Shown here: positions 53,522 through 64,000 of the stretch, piece after piece
How the letters are laid out: every line of letters starts with the position of its first letter
Position numbering within the stretch: the stretch's first letter is position 1
NCBI GenBank assembly: GCA_022560025.1
Contig: JAFISE010000004.1
Span: 248,001-312,000 of the forward strand
Source: Stagonosporopsis chrysanthemi
Lineage: Eukaryota > Ascomycota > Dothideomycetes > Pleosporales > Didymellaceae
DNA: 64,000 nt
Direction: 5' to 3'
Position numbers and translations under genes: made by a program
The notes under the pieces: model-generated
What the model was told of the DNA's origin: nothing
The model's input: the letters and a program-made list of their open reading frames with translations, nothing else
Databases searched by the model: none

Positions 53522-54406
53522 GTAGGTGACATGCCGCTCAAATCATGAAGACTTGAAAGCGTTTGGCAGGAACACGATGCCTGTTGAGAGACAGAGCCGT
53601 GAAGCACTGGGGACATAAAGCTCTGGCACCACGACTGGAGTTACGATAGAGACGTCATAGTCAATGAAAAGATCACGACTGGAAAGCACCAATTTTGCAT
53701 TGTAGGGGCTCTTGAGACCTACACTGCAGCTTTGCTATTTCACATGATTAGTTTCAAATAAGACTGTGGTGCATCTGGAAATGAGCTCCAAACGTACCTC
53801 AACAGTGTAGCCATGTCATTCAGGCAAAAGCTCTAGTGTTCTTTGTCACACACGTCGAGTCTGCGAGGCAAAGCCCAACAGCGCAGGGGAGCCATTCGTT
53901 CGTGCGGTGAAGATGTCTGGAATATCCCATACAGCATGTGTCAAATCGCAATGCAGAAGTTCTTAGCATGGCAGCTCTATCGCGTCTGGATTCACGAGGC
54001 TGTCAGGCGACAAGTAGGGTTCTTGGCGATTAACACAAGTTTCGAGGTCCCGCAGAATGCCACAGGCCTTTTCCATTTCCATGATTAGGGTGGCCGGTTG
54101 AGGTTGGGACAGGTGTGTGACCAGCCAGGGCACGTATGATCGAGACTCAAAGCGGTTAGAAAGGATGTGTTGCGGAAGATCGCCGCGGCTCATAGTTCGT
54201 GTTCTGGCTGCGTCAGTGTGAGCAATGACATCACCGAACCAGACCCTATGAGCTACACCAGTCCATCATTATTAGCATGGCCGCTGCAAGGTGGCTAGGT
54301 TTGGGCACGTCACATCCTCTATTGCTACAGAAATCCTACCTTCCCTCAACAACCTGAACAGGTACGAGTAACCCTGCGACGATCACCTCGACCTGAAGTT
54401 TCCAGC
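53522..54406. other. Intergenic between PRE1 and EIS1
   Basis: The 0.88 kb contains the PRE1 3' flank and EIS1 promoter. No RNA gene, repeat or coding frame is supported. Confidence 0.45.
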
Positions 54407-57198
54407 ATGGCGACAACCGGGTTGTCCACCGCTATTCCCCACATTGACGATGGCGCACCCCTGAAGAGCACGGCAGATGCTCCACCAAAGGCCTCCACCG
54501 ATGGGGGCATGCGATGTCCTGATCCATCGGCGCATTCGCATCAATCTCAAAACAATGCTTTGCAGAACCAGGCGTCGGCTGCGGCCTTATACAGCACAAG
54601 GCCAGCCAACGAGAGGCAGAAGATCAACCCGCTCGGACCGGACGGAAAGCTCTCGTCAGCAAGTAGGTTGCGTAAGATAAACAAGTCCTCTGAACGTGAT
54701 TCTGACATCAACATAGGTGCTGCCGCTAGCTTGAAATACGCAAAAGCAAGCGATCTTCCTAGCTTCCCAGTAGTTGGTATTGACACCTCATCATCCGCCG
54801 GAGCGGCTGCGCTTCTTGCAAACCAGAACAAAAAGAGTCCAGAGTGGTGGAAACCTGAACAATCGTCCGCTGCCGGTAAGGCCGCGTTGTTGGCGAACGA
54901 CTACAAAATGAAGCCATTATGGCAGCCAGAGGCAAGCGCTGCAGGGTCTAAAGCAGCTCTTTTGGCGCACAGGGACGGTGGAAAGCTGAACTTGTGGCAG
55001 CCCGAAGCCAGTGCAGATGGTCATTCGGCAGCTACCATTGCTATGCGCAAAACAGGCCTTGGTCCGCAGATCGATTATGGCTACACTGACGATGGAAAGA
55101 AGAAGGCATTTCTCGCAGCTACTGGAGCTCACTCAGCCTCTGGTCGCAAACGCGCACAGTCGATTCCTATGTCTGTTCCGCTCTACCCTGATTCCAAGAA
55201 TTCCGCCAAGAATGCCTTGAATGCTGCAACGATAGCGCACAGCCCATCAATGCGAGCGTCGAAAGCACCAGCGGTTCAGTCTCAGGATTCGAACAGGCTT
55301 GGATCCGGGGCTATGGAGGCTGCACGAATCCAGCACGCCAAAAGCTCTAGAGAGATGTACATGAGTGCACCTCCTGTTTCACTGGAAGTAGAAGAGAGGA
55401 GACATAATGATGCTCTCCGAGCTTCAGCCGTTGTCATGGCCAAGAAGATATATGATATCCAACAACAGCAGATCGATGAAGCTTCTGGTGCATCGGCTGC
55501 TCGCACAGGCGCCACGGCCGCTCATGGACAACAACCAGTGGTCACAAGTGAAGGAGACCTCAAACAACAGGCCATGCAATACATTGGCATCCAGGAAGCA
55601 GCACAGAAACTTGCCCAAGAACGGCTCGCTAAGATCGGCTACGACGAGAATGCTGCCTATCGAAGTTACTATGGCTACGAGAAGCAGGGCCGTTCCAAGC
55701 TCTCCATGCGACGAGGAAGGCCTCGGGCTCGCAGCACCTCAGAAGCACCTGAAGAAAGCGATTCTGATGAGGATGACTTCCGTTCGAGGCGCATTCGTCA
55801 CCAGATGCAGCAGTTCAACCAACAGCTGGCTGACGTTGATGCGAAGAAGCGCGATCAGGATCGCAGGAGTCTGATTGCTGCAGCAGAACGCAAGGTACAA
55901 GCTCAAATGCGAGGTCTTGACAAAGACGTCTATAATAAAACTGGCAAGATGCCACAGAAGGCAGATGATTGGGATCAGAAGGCGCGTCAACGGGCGCTTG
56001 CCAACTCTGAAGCTCGCATGGAGAACCACGGCAGAGTCAACATCGGTAACGGAAAGTGGATGGAGCAGGCCGAGATCGATGCCATTGCCCAAGCGAGGCT
56101 TCAGCCAACACTGGACGAAATCACGGACAAAGCTGAGAAGCGGAGAGCCGAAGATGCCGAAAGGCAGTTTGAGCTAGAGAAGAAACAACGCCAGGAGCAG
56201 GAAGAGAAGGCACGCCTGGCAGAGATCAAGGCCGAGGAGAAGAGGGGAAAAGGTAATCACTCGTAATATGATGTCAAAGACAGCACTGACCATGACCAGA
56301 GGAAGATAAGAGAGCGTCTAAGGCTCGTAATGCTGAAGAGAAGGCAGCCGCGAAGCAGGCGAAAGAAGCAGAAAAGACTAAGAAGGCCGAAGAGGATCGT
56401 CTGGCTAAGGAGGAAAAGCGAAAATCCAGAGAAGCTGCTCGAGCAGTGCCTGCAACTGGTCCTGCACTGGGAACTGCAGTCGTCGCGACTCCTACAGCCT
56501 CGACACCTGCAACAACTGGCGTCACCGATGGGAAAAACGACCCAAACGAAGACCTCACAGCCCCAACAGGAATATCGGACGGCACTACGGCTGCAGTAGA
56601 CTCTACCACCACTGTGCCTACACGAGACTCGACCGCTACAGCACCTTCGACCAAGGCGACTTCCCCAACCTCATCCAAAGGCATCAAGTCGATCTTCAAC
56701 AAACTGAAGCGCCGTTCTAAGCATGAGCCGACCAATACAACCGAGACGGATGGCAAGAGCACGGAGAAGGATAACGCTGGATTCATTGGCGGTGCCACCC
56801 TCCGGGCGTCCGAATCCAAATCGCACTCCTCAGCAGCGCCATCTGCTTCTCATGTTGATGCTAGTTCCACAAACCGCCCTACTGACTTAGGCGACGTGGA
56901 ACCTACAGTCAGTGCTTACGTCCCTCATGTGTCCGAACCTGTGGCTGGCTCTGAGTTAGAGGAGGATCGCTTCTCAGATGTCTCCTCACTTAGCAGTGAC
57001 GAAGAAGATCTGACAAGGGGCCGCCCCCGCGCGGAACGCGTTAGGAGCGATACCACGGGGGCTTCATCAGACTTTGAGGAGGCTAGAGATCGCTTTGATG
57101 AGGGTCTAGCTCCTCCACCTACATTCACGAGCGAAGTTGATAAGGGCCGCCACGGCAGTCCAGTTCGAGATTCGAAGTTTCACGAAGTTGGAATCTAG
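54407..57198 (+). CDS. EIS1: Eisosome protein 1 (Eis1)
   Basis: Exons 54407-54662, 54717-56252 and 56300-57198; 896 aa. The first intron (54 nt) is a multiple of three without stops, so the frame stays open if retained. Splicing gives GKLSSAS-AAASLKYAKASDLPSFP, the expected Eis1 sequence, with a branch site TCTGAC. The second intron (47 nt) joins EEKRGKE to EDKRASKARN. The N-terminal half has repeats of the type AGAAALLANQNKKSPEWWKP, AAGKAALLANDYKMKPLWQP and AGSKAALLAHRDGGKLNLWQ. A long Glu/Lys/Arg coiled coil follows (RRAEDAERQFELEKKQRQEQ). The C-terminus is disordered. Eis1 supports eisosomes, plasma-membrane furrows built on Pil1. Confidence 0.93.
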
Positions 57199-57816
57199 CT
57201 GTACGATCGACGACAAGCAACGACTTTTTCTGATAAGGACCGGTCAAGGGGATTGAGATGTTACCTAACGATTAATAGGGGATGTAATAATGGGCGAATG
57301 ATGGGAGGCACAATTGCTTGTGGTTCTGACTCTGTTTTGTTTTTTGATACCGTGACATGTATTTGGTTTGACTACATAAGATTCTATAGCCCAACTGAGT
57401 TTGACAACTACCCTTGAGAGCAAGTCAGGGTCTACATCCTGCCTCTCACCCAACTGCAGCTCCTTTCTGGTTTGCCGGTTGCGCAGCCTCACCGCAACGA
57501 AACCTCCATCAAGTGAGATTGATCGAGCTCCAGTATAAATCGGCGCGGCAATCGACGTCAGCCCGCTTGCAACGCTTTACCTATTTTGGACCGGCCAAGC
57601 CCGGTTCGCTCCAGCGTACTGTGGAAACCGTGGACAACAACGAGCTCCTGAGCATCACTATCCCACCCACCCCACACCGTCTACCGACACTGTCTCATTT
57701 TCTATTGCGCGCCTCTGGAGTTGTGCATCTGGGTTTAATACTTCTTTCCCTTCCGATACCCCCGTAGTTACGTGCCCCCCTCACCCTGGTGAGCTTGGAG
57801 CTGGTCTGTCGCAAAC
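57199..57816. other. Intergenic between EIS1 and clathrin gene
   Basis: The 0.62 kb holds the EIS1 3' flank and the clathrin promoter/leader. A 117-codon plus-strand frame ends at 57767 before the clathrin ATG and has no family features. Confidence 0.45.
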
Positions 57817-60800
57817 ATGGCCCAGCGCCAGGTTCCATTGCACGTCGCACAACCGACGCTGGTATGTGTGTTATTAGGTCTCTGGTAGAGAGAAGCTAAC
57901 AATTGAATTCAAAGCTTACGAACCTGAACATTCTCGTGAGTTGACATGTCCAACTAGGCTCCCGTTGGAGTCTAGGCGAGAGGGCAGCGAGCTAACAGAG
58001 TCAACAGCCAGCATCGATATCATGGCAGAACTGTGTATGTGATCAGTTTTCTAGAGATAAATCATTAGACAAAGCTCTGACTGTCGCCGCAGACCCTCGA
58101 ATCCGACAAGTACGTTTGCGTGCGCCAGGTCAATAACGATGCGAACACCCCCGCCGAGACCGTCATCATCGATCTGAAGAACACAAACAATGTCATCCGT
58201 AGACCGATTCGCGCCGACAGCGCGATCATGCACTTGACTGAGCCTATCATTGCTCTCAAGGCGCAAGGTCGAACGCTACAGCTCTTCAACCTCGAGACGA
58301 AGGAGCGACTGCAAACATACAGTCATCAGGAGGACATTGTTTTCTGGAGGTGGATCAGCCAGACTACGCTTGCGCTGGTCAGCTCCAAGGCTGTGTACCA
58401 CTGGGATGTGCTGGAATCGAAGACTGCGACACCCCGCAAGATCTTCGACCGCCAGGAGCAGCTCGAGGTAGGTCATTCGGGTTCGTCTGTAGGCAGATCC
58501 TAACGTATAGCGTAGAACAACCAGATCATCAACTACGTAACGAACGACGATGAGAGCTGGTCTTGTTTGGTGGGCATTGCGGCCGGCGCCAACGGGGGCA
58601 TCCGCGGTAATATGCAGCTGTTCTCCAAGGCCAGGAACGTCAGTCAGCCACTCGAGGGTCACGCAGCCACATTTGGCACACTCCGTCTGGACGGCGCGAC
58701 GACCGATACCAAGATCTTCGCCTTCGCCGTGAAGTCGCAAACCGGCGAGGCCAAGATCAACATTGTCGAAGTCGACCACAACGCGGCAAACCCGGCTTTC
58801 CCTAAGCGATTGATTCCGATCCACTGGCCTGCTGAGGGCACTGGCGACTTCCCGCTCGGCATTCACATTGCGCACAAGTACGGCATTCTAATCGTAATCA
58901 CCAAGTTTGGTTTCATCCACTTGCACGATCTCGAGACTGGTACCGCTCTTTTCTTGAACAGGATTTCGGAAGAGACCGTCTTCACGACCGCACGCGACGA
59001 CCAGGGCACAGGTGTGGTTGTCATCAACAAGCGGGGACAGGTGCTGCACACAACTATCCGCGAGGATACGCTGATTCCTTACATCATGGAGAACCCGGCG
59101 TGTGCGGAGATTGCCTATAAACTTGCATCCAAGGGTGGTCTTCCTGGAGCCGACAACCTGTACAACCAGCGATTCGAGCAGTTGATGAACCAGGGCAATT
59201 ACTCTGAGGCAGCTAAGGTCGCTGCTAGCTCACCCCGTGGTTTCCTCCGCACAATGAACACAATCAATAGATTGCGCTCAGTTCCCCAGCAGCCCGGCCA
59301 GATTACTGTTCTTTTGCAGTACTTCGGCTCGCTGCTTGACAAGGGTGGTCTGAACCGTGAGGAGACATTGGAGCTGGCTCGTCCTGTTTTCGCACAGGGT
59401 CGCAAGCATCTGATTGAGAAGTGGCACAAGGAGGGCAAGCTCCACTGCTCCGAGGAGCTTGGTGACCTTGCTAAGCCCCACGACTTGAACCTTGCGCTGG
59501 CCATCTACAAGGAGGCCAACGTTCCTCAGAAGGTTGTTGCTTCTCTCGCCGAGCTGGGTCACTACGACATGATTGTTCAGTACTGTACATCCGTTGGTTA
59601 CACCGCGGACTACAACGTTCTCCTGCAGCACGTAATTAGGTCGAACCCTGAGAAGGGAGCCGAGTTTGCTATCCAACTTGCGAAGAACGAGAGCGGGCCA
59701 CTCATCAGCACCGACCGTGTCGTGGACATCTTCCAGTCTCAGGGCATGATTCAGCAAGCCACCGCTTTCCTTTTGGATGTGCTCTCCAACGATCGCGAGG
59801 AGGAGAGTCACCTGCAAACCAAGCTCCTCGAGATGAATCTGCTCAACGCTCCTCAGGTCGCTGATGCTATCCTTGGAAACGAGATGTTTCATCATTACGA
59901 CAAGGCACGCATCGCCAGTCTTTGCGAGAATGCCGGCCTACTTACACGCGCCTTGGAGCATAACGACGACCCTACCACGATCAAGCGAATCATCGTACAG
60001 ACTGATAAGCTGCCAGAGGAATGGCTGATCAACTACTTTGGCCAGCTCACCGTTGAGCTCTCGCTGGAATCTCTGGATGCTATGCTTACAAGCAACATCC
60101 GACAGAACCTGCAAGCGGTGATCCGTATTGCTCAGAAGTACTCCGACCTTCTTGGTGCAACCAACATTATCGATCTTCTAGAGAAGCACCGTACAGCTGA
60201 GGGTCTCTACTTCTTCCTTGGCTCCATCGTCAACGTCAGCGAGGACCCAGATGTTCACTTCAAGTACATTGAGGCCGCCACAACCATGGGTCAGCTGAAT
60301 GAAGTTGAGCGTATCTGCCGTGAAAGCAACTAGTAAGTCTTCTTCTTCATGTAGCGTGTGAGTGGGTATCTAACGAGCATTTCAGCATTCCGGCCGAGAA
60401 GACTAAAAACTACTTGAAAGAGGCCAATTTGACAGAGCAGCTACCGTTGATCATCATTTGTGACCGCTTCAACTTCATCCACGACTTGGTTCTGCACTTG
60501 TACAAGAAGCAACAGTTCAAGTCCATCGAGGTTTACGTACAGCGCGTCAACCCGGCCAGGACTCCTCAGGTCATTGGAGGTCTACTCGATGTCGACTGCG
60601 AAGAGAGCATCATCAAGAGTCTCCTAGCTTCAGTCACACCCTCCTCTATCCCGATCGACGAGCTTGTTGCTGAGGTGGAGTCTCGTAATCGCCTCAAGCT
60701 TCTCTTGCCCTTCTTGGAACAGACGTTGGCTGCCGGGAACCAGCAGCAGGCTGTTTACAACGCCTTGGCTAAGATCTACATCGACTCCAACAACAACCCC

Positions 60801-63381
60801 GAGAAGTTCCTCAAAGAGAACGACCAGTACGACACTCTCTCAGTCGGTAAATACTGCGAGAAGCGCGATCCCAACCTTGCTTTCATTTGTTACTCCAAGG
60901 GCCAGAATGACCTCGAGCTTGTCAACATCACCAACGAGAACGCCATGTTCAAAAACCAGGCTCGTTACCTGCTCGATCGCGCCGAGTCTGAGATCTGGGA
61001 CTTTGTCTTGAGCGAGAACAACATGCATCGCCGATCTCTGGTTGACCAGGTCACTTCTGTCGCAGTGGTAAGTCTTCCCCCATCTCCAATCTTGCATGTT
61101 GTATTCCATTTTTCTAGCTTGAGTTCGCTGCATTGGGTGCCTCCTGACTTCCATCTGGAGTCTCTCATTTTGCGAAAATTTGTGTTGTCGACAGAAATTT
61201 CTAGCATTACTACTAAGGTCGAGTTTTGACTGACATCGCAACAGCCCGAGAGTACCGACCCAGACAAGGTATCAGTTGCTGTCAAGGCTTTCATCACTAA
61301 TGATATGCCTGCCGAGCTCATCGACTTGCTTGAGAAGATTCTTCTCGAGCCCACGACCTTCAGTGACAACCCATCGCTGCAGAATCTGTTGATGCTCACA
61401 GCATGCAAGTCCGACCGTGGGCGTGTGGCTGGATACATTCAGCAGCTAGAGAACTACACTCCTGAGGACATTGCTCAGCAGTGTATCGAGGTTGGCATGT
61501 ACGATGAGGCCTTTGAGATTTACAAGAAGCACGGCCAGCACGTCGATGCCGTCAACGTTCTGGTCGAACACATCGTCAGCATTGACCGTGCTCAAGAGTA
61601 CGCAGACCGTGTCGATGCACCAGCTGTCTGGAGCAGGGTCGCTAAGGCTCAGCTCGATGGCCTCCGTGTCACTGACTCGATCGAGTCTTACATTCGCGCT
61701 GGAGACGCATCAAACTTCCTTGAGGTCATCGAGGTTGCTACTCATGCGGGCAAGGACGAGGACCTTATCAAGTTCTTGAGAATGGCCCGCAAGACCCAGC
61801 GTGAGGTCCCTATCGACACTGCTCTGGCCTTCTGCTATGCCCGCACCAACCAGTTGTCAGACCTTGACGACTTCCTTCGCGGAACCAATGTTGCGGATGT
61901 CGAGGCATCCGGAGACAAGGCATACGAGGAGGGATACCACGAGGCGGCCAAGATCTTCTTCAGCAGCATTTCCAACTGGGCCAAGCTTGCTACCACTCTT
62001 GTCCACCTTGAAGACTATCAGGCTGCTGTTGAATGCGCTCGCAAGGCCAACAACATCAAGGTATGGAGAGAAGTCAATGGAGCCTGCATTGATAAGAAGG
62101 AGTTCCGCCTTGCCCAGATCTGTGGTCTGAACCTCATTGTTCACGCCGAAGAGCTTTCCGAGCTTGTCAAGAAATACGAACGAAATGGCTACTTCGACGA
62201 ATTCATCGCCCTTCTGGAGGCTGGCCTGGGTCTTGAGAGGAGTCATATGGGAATATTCACCGAACTGGGCATTGCTCTCGCCAAGTACCATCCCGAGCGT
62301 GTCATGGAGCATCTGCGCTTGTTTTGGTCCAGGATCAACATTCCAAAGGCTATTCGGGCCACAGAAGAAGCTCATCTATGGCCCGAACTTATTTTCCTCT
62401 ATGTCCACTACGACGAATTTGACAACGCCGCTCTGGCGATGATGGAACGTGCGTCCGATGCTTGGGAACACCAGGCTTTCAAGGACATCATTGTCAAGGC
62501 CAGCAACGTCGAGATCTATTACCGCGCGTTGGGATTCTATCTTGAGGAACAGCCAACTTTGTTGACCGACCTGCTGCAAGCGCTCACTCCACGGATTGAC
62601 GTCAACCGTGTGGTGCGCATTTTCCAACAGAGCGATAACCTGCCGTTGATCAAGCCCTTCCTTCTGAACGTGCAGTCTCAGAACAAGCGCGAGGTCAACA
62701 ACGCCCTTAACGACTTGTTGATTGAGGAGGAGGACTACAAGACACTCCGCGATTCAGTCAATAGTTACGACAACTACGACGCTATGGATCTTGCTCAGCG
62801 TCTTGAGAAGCATGATCTTGTCTTCTTCCGCCAGATCGCAGCAGACATCTACCGCAAAAATAAGCGATGGGACAAGTCCATTGCCCTATCTAAGCAGGAC
62901 AAGCTGTTCAAGGATGCTATTGAGACGTCTGCAATCTCCCAGAAGTCGGAGATCGTGGAGGACTTGCTCCGCTATGTAAGTCCTTGTGCATCTGCAAGCC
63001 ACTATTTCAAGCTAACTTGTTTCACAGTTCGTCGACATTGGTAGCCGCGAGTGCTATGTCGGTATGCTGTACGCCTGCTACGACCTCATTCGACCAGATG
63101 TCATCCTGGAGATGTCATGGCGCAACGGTCTTCACGACTTCACCATGCCATACATGATCAATCTCTTGTCTCGCCAGACTGCTGCTATCGAGCTGCTAAC
63201 CAAGGACAACGAGGAGCGCAAGGCTCGTGAGACTTCACAGCAGAAGAAGGAGGACGACACCCCCATCCTGGGCTCACGCCTGATGCTTACACAGGGCCCG
63301 ATTGCCTCTGCGCCATCTCCCGGCCCTTACGGCCAGGCTAATGGCATCGCACCTCAGCCGACCGGGTACCGAGGCTTCTAG
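57817..63381 (+). CDS. CHC1: Clathrin heavy chain
   Basis: Eight exons: 57817-57861, 57915-57935, 58008-58034, 58093-58467, 58516-60332, 60386-61067, 61245-62975 and 63028-63381; 1683 aa, full length. Exons 2 and 3 are only 21 and 27 nt (LTNLNIL; PASISWQNC). The N-terminal seven-blade propeller spans about 1-330 (SIHHL-type start, KTNNVIRRPIRADSAIMHL region). The linker and CHCR repeats run about 540-1600 (QFGQLTVELSLES, LEHIVSIDRAQEYADRV-type, VYHYDEFDNAALAMMER-type blocks). The C-terminus is rich in Gln/Pro and contains LMLTQGP. It is the scaffold of coated vesicles at the trans-Golgi, endosomes and plasma membrane. All seven introns are GT-AG, 48-177 nt. Confidence 0.96.
57915..57935 (+). 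other. 21-nt microexon of the clathrin heavy chain gene
   Basis: Exactly seven codons (LTNLNIL) lie between introns of 53 and 72 nt. The amino acids complete the conserved clathrin N-terminus, so the exon is real even though it is too short for ORF detection. Confidence 0.88.
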
Positions 63382-64000
63382 ATATTTCGGCAGCGGTAGA
63401 TGACATTGACGGTCTTGCATGAAGAAAATGATGGGTGCTCGTTTTCAAGCTACATATTGATCTTTTGGTGGGGTATGCAAAAGCGAGTGCATCCTTAGCT
63501 AGTAGGCAGTGATGTACTCTAACGGCGTTCAATGGAGGATCCCTGGTCTGTATTGTACCGACCAGGCATTTCGGACCATGTATACTACTTAATCATTGCT
63601 TTCAGACCTCCTACGCGCTACATATGTTTGCATACTGCGTGAGTGCAACAATCCTCGGGTGTCACTGTCGCCGCCCGAGTCTCCTTTGGGCTTGCAAATC
63701 CTTTCTTTGGTAACCATTTCTGGTCACCTGCTTGCCCGAACTCTGAAAATTATCGCAGTGGAAGGTTGCCGGCAGCTGCTGTTTGTCCCAGAAAGTTTTG
63801 TAGCCTGTAAACCACATTATTTGTCTCCGATCCCATCGGGAAGTAGCTTCGACTTACTCCAGCAAATTCTTACTTCTTAAGGGCGTTAGGCATGGAGCAC
63901 GGTAGCGTGCTCTCAAAGGGTTAGTTAGAATAGCAAATTTTAAGATCATCCCAAGCCGTTTCCCTTGCGTTCTAGCTCGTGCTCTACGTTCGTTCATGAT
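63382..64000. other. Clathrin gene 3' flank to window end
   Basis: This is 0.62 kb after the clathrin stop. A 94-codon plus-strand frame at 63596-63880 has no recognisable feature. Nothing else is supported. Confidence 0.45.

Noticed and set aside
1..64000. Transposons, CRISPR arrays, viral insertions or biosynthetic gene clusters
   Set aside because: No terminal repeats, transposase or polymerase motifs, regularly spaced repeats or PKS/NRPS modules were seen. The oxygenase stands alone among housekeeping genes.

Overview
The window is nuclear DNA of a filamentous ascomycete (Pezizomycotina; Dothideomycetes is my best guess, by inference only). Reasons: compact protein-coding genes on both strands, mostly 41-177 nt GT-AG introns with CTRAC-type branch sites (one perfect TACTAAC at 11465-11471), and fungal families such as eisosome protein Eis1, a CFEM protein, a DUF3602 protein and a Yor1-type ABCC transporter. 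I found no rRNA, tRNA, CRISPR array or recognisable transposon.

Layout. 1-7.5 kb: the 5' part of the unfolded-protein sensor IRE1 (-, running off the left edge), the chaperonin subunit CCT2 (-), and the spliceosomal USP39/Sad1 protein (+). 7.5-22 kb: a Yor1-like ABC transporter, a small single-pass membrane protein, a serine/threonine-rich type I membrane protein, a six-pass membrane protein, and a secreted class 3 lipase. 22-43 kb: a synaptojanin-type phosphoinositide phosphatase, an Arg/Ser/Pro-rich protein, an F-BAR/DEP/RhoGAP protein (Rgd2 type), the geranylgeranyltransferase I beta subunit, an Rrp17-type nucleolar protein, tropomyosin, a securin-like protein, a DEK-C/SWIB chromatin protein, the F-box recycling protein Rcy1, and a CFEM GPI protein. 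43.6-50 kb is gene-poor. It holds only three very small TATA-driven genes: two related peptides ending in an RDGG motif and a DUF3602 protein. 50-64 kb: a 2OG-Fe(II) oxygenase, divergently paired proteasome subunits beta6 (PRE7) and beta4 (PRE1), Eis1, and the full eight-exon clathrin heavy chain.

Themes. Many genes serve membrane traffic and the cell cortex (clathrin, synaptojanin, Rcy1, Rgd2, tropomyosin, prenyltransferase, eisosome). Others serve protein quality control (IRE1, CCT2, two proteasome subunits). Five divergent pairs share short intergenic spacers.

Most unusual signals. The initiator codon of proteasome beta4 is split by an intron (AT|G), and CCT2 has a first coding exon that is only ATG. 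The gene-poor island carries a previously unrecognised pair of tiny RDGG-motif peptide genes. Exon models were joined by eye from splice sites, reading frame and family knowledge; no alignments were run.
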